Assembly (NCBI GenBank): GCA_965260935.1
Contig: OZ253374.1
Coordinates: 2,046,001-2,110,000, forward strand
Direction of reading: 5' to 3'
DNA: 64,000 nucleotides
DNA from: JBBROS01 sp965260935
GTDB taxonomy: Bacteria; Pseudomonadota; Alphaproteobacteria; Acetobacterales; Acetobacteraceae
This document shows positions 60,491 through 64,000 of this stretch, in pieces (the first letter of the stretch is position 1; the number at the start of each line of letters is the position of its first letter). The notes beneath the pieces were generated by a model, which saw only the letters and a list, made by a program, of their open reading frames with translations, searched no databases and was not told the DNA's origin. The position numbers were made by a program, and so were the translations under genes.

Positions 60491-60523
60491 GCGTATTGCC
60501 GCACTGGTTGCCGACACTGCCCT
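60491..60523 (-). repeat. Dispersed repeat R3, copy B
   Basis: GCGTATTGCCGCACTGGTTG followed by CCGACACTGCCCT, 27 of 33 bases as at 24531-24563. It begins at the stop codon of the GFA gene, read on the minus strand. Confidence 0.6.
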
Positions 60524-60951
60524 CAAGGCGGCTCATCGTTCCGGGATTTAGCGAAACGTGGCCAGCGGTCGGCGAGATGCAGCCATGAAAGCTGGCTCGC
60601 GGTATCCGAGTGGTCGCGCGGCGGCAAGCGTTCCGGGTCGTCCAGGCTGCAGGTCGTGACGTCGATCTCATCAAGTGCCTGGTTCCTGTAGGTCAGCGGC
60701 GTCCCGCATTCCACGCAGAAGCCGCGGATGATGCCGGGACTTGAAGCGAAGAACTTGGGCGGGCCGGCTGTCCAGCGCAGCTCGTCCGGCCGGAGCGAGA
60801 ACCACGCCACGGCCGGCGCGCCCGTTGCCTGCCTGCAGTCGCGGCAGTGGCACAGCGTCATATGGAACGGCGCGCCATCCACCGAGTACCGGACCCGCCC
60901 GCACCGGCAGCCGCCTTGCAGCCCCGTCAAGCGACGCCCTCCCGCCGCCAT
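60523..60951 (-). CDS. GFA-family (CENP-V/GFA domain) protein
   Basis: 142 residues. Zinc ligands in GGCRCGRVRYSV, LCHCRDCRQATGAP and GFCVECGTPLTY, the GFA fold named for formaldehyde-activating enzyme, though most members have other or unknown roles. Overlaps the end of the large membrane-protein gene, same strand. Confidence 0.9.
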   Translation of the reverse strand: MAAGGRRLTGLQGGCRCGRVRYSVDGAPFHMTLCHCRDCRQATGAPAVAWFSLRPDELRWTAGPPKFFASSPGIIRGFCVECGTPLTYRNQALDEIDVTTCSLDDPERLPPRDHSDTASQLSWLHLADRWPRFAKSRNDEPP

Positions 60952-62990
60952 GCCACGATGACCAGGACCAGCAGCAGCGGCAGCGCCGCCCAGGGCGGCA
61001 GCAGCGGAACGGCGTCAAGCCCGGTCACGACATAATCGTGCCGGCGCGGCAGGCCGATCCAATTGCTGCCGGAGGCCTGACGTCCCGGTTCGGTCCGCCG
61101 CAACTCCGGCAGCCCTGCGCCGATGAACCGGATGCTCCCGCCCGAAGCCCGCGCGACTGGCTGCAGCGTGCTTGCCGCCGCCCGCAGGTCGGCGATCTCG
61201 AGCGGGTTCGCCACGGTCGCTGCGGCGTAGGCGGTGTGCGTGCCGTCGGACACCTGGTACACGCCCGGCTCGCCAGCCGGAGCGGTCGCGGCCGAGCTGC
61301 CGGGCCGCCCCGGCTTGAGCGGCGCCGTTGAAACAGCGCCCGAAGGCGACGTGACCGCCACGTCGCCGGGCGCCGCATCGCTCAGGGTCCGCCGCTCCAC
61401 GTGCAGCTCGTCCTGGCTGATGGTTGCCCGCAGCGCCTCTTCCTCCAGCGCCGGCTCCTTCATCAGCCAGTGCGCGATGCGCCGCAGCAGCTCCGCCTGC
61501 GGGCCGCCGCCGTCGTGCCCGCGCGACCAGAGCCAGATCTGGTCCGACAGCAGCAGCGCCACCCGGCCCTTCTCCACCCGGTCGAGCAGCAGCAGCGGGT
61601 TGCCGTTGTCCGTCGACATCAAGGGCGGCGCGGACGCCGACTCCGGCGCGATTGCCCGATACCAAGGCCCCCAGTCCGGCGGCGCTCCGGCGTGCCAGCC
61701 GGGCAAGTCCTCCGTGACCGGGTGCCGCGTGCCGAGCGCCGTGACCTGGGGCCGGAACGCGCCATCCACCACGGATGCCGGGCTTGCCGGCAACACGGCG
61801 CCGATCGCGGTCGGCGCGAGGCTCGTGACGCCGGTGAACTCCGGCCCCGCGCTCAGCAGCAGGCCGCCGCCCTGGCGCACGTAGTCGGCGATGTTGCGCA
61901 TGTAGAGCGGCGGCAGAATGCCGCGGTTCTGGAAGCGGTCGAGGATGATCAGGTCGAAATCGTGGATCTTGACCTGGAACAGCTCGCGGATGGGAAAGGC
62001 GATCAGCGCCAGTTCGTTCAGGGGCGTCAGGTCGTCGCGCTCGGGCGGGCGCAGGATGGTGAAGTGCACCAGGTCCACCGCAGGGTCCGCCTTCAGCAGC
62101 CGCCGCCAGGTCCGCTCGCCCTGGTGAGGCTGGCCGGAGACGAGCAGCACCCGCAGCCGGTCCCGCACGCCGTTGATCGTCACCACCGCCCGGTTGTTGA
62201 CCGGCGACACCTCGCCCGGCAGCGCATCCGCCTGCAGCTCGACGATCGTCGGCCCGGCGCGCGTGATCGGCACCTCGACCGTTGTTTCCTGGCCGATCGC
62301 CACCGGGCGCGTTTCAGGCGGCTCGCCGTCGCGCCGGATGGTCAGCCGGGCCGGGCCGGCGGGGCGGGCGACGCCGAGATCGTCGACGGCCAGCTTCAAG
62401 GGGACACTATGGCCGACGATGCCGAACGAGGGCGCCTCGATGATGCGCAGCCGCCGGTCCGTCTCCTCTCCAGCGGCAGGGATCAGCACCTGCAGCGGGC
62501 CATCGAGCGCCGGGTTCGGCTTGTCGTGCACCTGCCCGTCGGTCACTGCGACCACCGCCGACAGGCGGGACCTTGGGATGTCCGCCAGGGCACGGTCAAT
62601 GGCGGCGAAAAGTTGCGTGCCGTCATGCCCCGCTTCCGGCACGTCGATGGTACGAAGCTCGAGGCCGGGCAGGCGCGCGGCCTCGGCCTGGATCTGCTTG
62701 CGCGCCGCCTCCGCCCGGGCGGCACGGTCGTTGACCCGCATGGACGCGCTTTGATCAATCGCAAGCAGGGCGATGTCGCGCTGGGTGTCCCGGGTCTCGC
62801 GCACGAGCCGGGGGCCGGCGAGCCAGCCGATCAGTACGGCGAACGCGAGCGCCCGCCACACCGTGCCCGACGCGCGGCGGAACAAACCCGGCAGCAAGGC
62901 CAGGACGCAGACCGCCGCCAGCGCCGCCAGCACCCACCAGGGCACCAGCGGATCGAACCGCAGCGCCGCATAGGCTTGTTCCAGGTTCAT
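60927..62990 (-). CDS. VWA-like/glutamine-amidotransferase-like inner-membrane protein, 687 aa
   Basis: Two N-terminal helices (WWVLAALAAVCVLALLPGLF and ALAFAVLIGWLAGPR), then a periplasmic domain with a partial MIDAS-like DQSASM, SAVVAVTDGQVHD, Ig-like strands, and a class-I-GATase-like region (IADYVRQGGGLLLSAGPEFT) without an obvious catalytic Cys. A final helix (AALPLLLVLVIVAW) closes it. This is the large partner usually found beside DUF4159 proteins and MoxR/DUF58 genes. Function unknown. Confidence 0.8.
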   Translation of the reverse strand: MNLEQAYAALRFDPLVPWWVLAALAAVCVLALLPGLFRRASGTVWRALAFAVLIGWLAGPRLVRETRDTQRDIALLAIDQSASMRVNDRAARAEAARKQIQAEAARLPGLELRTIDVPEAGHDGTQLFAAIDRALADIPRSRLSAVVAVTDGQVHDKPNPALDGPLQVLIPAAGEETDRRLRIIEAPSFGIVGHSVPLKLAVDDLGVARPAGPARLTIRRDGEPPETRPVAIGQETTVEVPITRAGPTIVELQADALPGEVSPVNNRAVVTINGVRDRLRVLLVSGQPHQGERTWRRLLKADPAVDLVHFTILRPPERDDLTPLNELALIAFPIRELFQVKIHDFDLIILDRFQNRGILPPLYMRNIADYVRQGGGLLLSAGPEFTGVTSLAPTAIGAVLPASPASVVDGAFRPQVTALGTRHPVTEDLPGWHAGAPPDWGPWYRAIAPESASAPPLMSTDNGNPLLLLDRVEKGRVALLLSDQIWLWSRGHDGGGPQAELLRRIAHWLMKEPALEEEALRATISQDELHVERRTLSDAAPGDVAVTSPSGAVSTAPLKPGRPGSSAATAPAGEPGVYQVSDGTHTAYAAATVANPLEIADLRAAASTLQPVARASGGSIRFIGAGLPELRRTEPGRQASGSNWIGLPRRHDYVVTGLDAVPLLPPWAALPLLLVLVIVAWRREGVA

Positions 62991-63000
62991 CGCGCGCGCC

Positions 63001-64000
63001 TCATTGCCCGAGCCGTTCCAGGATGGCGGGCACGTGCACCTGGTCGCCTTTGTAGTTGCCGGTCAGCGCATACATCACGAGATTGACTCCGAACCGGTAA
63101 GCCAGGGTCCGCTGCCGCGCGCCGCCCGGAATGGCGCTGTAAGGGTTGCGCCCGGATGCATCGACCGCCCATCCGGCCGCCCAATCGTTGCCGCCGATGA
63201 TGACCGGGCTGACGCTGTCGTTGCTCCGGTCCTGGTCGCGTTGCACCCAAACCGTGCCGCCGGTGAACCGCCCCGGAAAATCCTGCAGCAGGTAGAAGCT
63301 GCGCGCCAGGACATGATCGCCGTTCAATGGCGCGAGGGGCGGGATCAGCAAGCCTTCCGTCGCCCGGCGCAACGCGGCATCCGTGCCGGGCGCGAAGCCC
63401 TCGCCGCTGCCGCTGCCGCGGGTGTCGATCAGGATGATGCCGCCGTGGCTGGTGTAATCGTTCAGCGCGGCGACCGCCTTGGCATCGGGCGACGCGTCCG
63501 CGGTGATCGGCCAATAGAGCAGCGGATAGAACGACAGGTCGTCCTGCCCCGGCACGACCGCGGCTGGCTCGGCCAGCACCGCCGCCGTCCGGCGGTTGAC
63601 GTACGTGCTCAACCCGGCCAGCCCCGCCTTGGAAATCCCGTCCACGGCCGCGTCGTTGGTCATGATGTAGCCGAGATGGGTTTCCAGCGCGGGCTCGTCC
63701 GCGGGCGGCACCTGCGCCTGCGCCGGCAGGGCCGCGAGCGCCAGCAACACCGCCGCCGTCGCAGGGCGGAGCAGGCCGCGGATCCACAACGACAGCAGCA
63801 GATCGACGGCCAGCAAGGCCAGGGCCGCGGCGATCAGCCCGGGTCCCAACGCCCGCTCCCGCGCCGTTCCGGTCAAAGGCGCGACCGCGGCGCCTGGGAC
63901 GGGCGCCGCCGCCGCGAGCCGGGGCAACGCGGCGCCCAGGTTCAAGGCCCGCCGCCCGCTTTCCGGCCCGTAAAGTCCCGGCGGGTGCTTCGGCGACACG
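63001..64000 (-). CDS. DUF4159 domain membrane protein (5' end outside the window)
   Basis: The frame is open to the right edge; about 333 residues are visible. A hydrophobic segment (LGPGLIAAALALLAVDLLLS) precedes the periplasmic DUF4159 domain: HLGYIMTNDAAVDGISKAGL AGLS, FYPLLYWPIT, YTSHGGIILIDTRGSGSGEG and RSFYLLQDFPGRFTGG. The missing N-terminus would be a BatA-like membrane domain. Ten bases before the VWA-like gene on the same strand. Confidence 0.88.
   Translation of the reverse strand, partial: VSPKHPPGLYGPESGRRALNLGAALPRLAAAAPVPGAAVAPLTGTARERALGPGLIAAALALLAVDLLLSLWIRGLLRPATAAVLLALAALPAQAQVPPADEPALETHLGYIMTNDAAVDGISKAGLAGLSTYVNRRTAAVLAEPAAVVPGQDDLSFYPLLYWPITADASPDAKAVAALNDYTSHGGIILIDTRGSGSGEGFAPGTDAALRRATEGLLIPPLAPLNGDHVLARSFYLLQDFPGRFTGGTVWVQRDQDRSNDSVSPVIIGGNDWAAGWAVDASGRNPYSAIPGGARQRTLAYRFGVNLVMYALTGNYKGDQVHVPAILERLGQ

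Overview
This is a GC-rich chromosomal window from an alphaproteobacterium, most likely a member of the Rhodospirillales/Acetobacteraceae. That placement is an inference. It rests on the aroA-like/cmk/rpsA/ihfB order, the CobS/CobT aerobic-type cobaltochelatase subunits, a FYDLN-type zinc protein, an fdxA-carD pair, lptF, a single-chain ETF-ubiquinone oxidoreductase, and a MntR/MntH pair. No prophage, CRISPR array, rRNA operon or replication origin is visible. The window is mostly housekeeping DNA with one recent insertion sequence, several decayed or frameshifted genes, and several families of short dispersed repeats.

Layout. 1-6.3 kb: the tail of a probable Tm-1-like gene and a TIM-barrel PEP-hydrolase-family gene, then a decayed stretch with LysR and alpha/beta-hydrolase remnants, a DAO-type FAD oxidoreductase, an orphan xanthine-dehydrogenase-family large subunit, and a conserved hypothetical. 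6.3-9.5 kb: a palindromic repeat cluster, mntR/mntH (divergent), a small kinase-like ATPase and a FYDLN protein. 9.7-17.2 kb: an EPSP-synthase-like gene lacking its active-site residues, then cmk, rpsA, sppA, an intact ISAs1-family insertion, ihfB, lapA and trpF. 17.2-25.9 kb: two tandem small exported paralogues, htpG, a large frameshifted beta-helix/CBM protein, a frameshifted hydrolase beside an L-threonate-dehydrogenase-like gene, a proline iminopeptidase and a DUF423 protein.

26-30.3 kb is a surface-polysaccharide segment: a WecA-type glycan-1-phosphate transferase faces a CapD/WbpM-type epimerase/dehydratase and a DegT aminotransferase across a triplicated 55-bp hairpin repeat. 30.6-41 kb: a MarR regulator, a leucyl aminopeptidase, a SUV3-like helicase/S4 protein/ferredoxin operon, CarD, LptF, RmuC and ChrA. 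41-47 kb: CobT and CobS with a 23-codon mini-ORF behind an extraordinary Shine-Dalgarno sequence, a J-domain protein, BolA, DUF2889 and an aspartoacylase-like hydrolase. 47-64 kb: two glycosyltransferases, a radical SAM protein, MoaB, a lytic transglycosylase, a uracil-DNA glycosylase, ETF-QO, a TPR lipoprotein, IspE, tRNA-Gln(TTG), ArfB, an ankyrin-like protein, TspO, a coiled-coil membrane protein, a GFA protein and a VWA-like/DUF4159 membrane pair that runs off the end.

The most interesting signals are: (i) the catalytically degenerate AroA homologue in the standard aroA position; (ii) a 47-bp hairpin element with compensatory base changes between copies 13.7 kb apart; (iii) the mini-ORF whose ribosome-binding site complements the last 15 bases of 16S rRNA; (iv) a molybdenum-hydroxylase homologue with Gln at the catalytic Glu position; and (v) two further families of short dispersed repeats, one of which precedes three genes.
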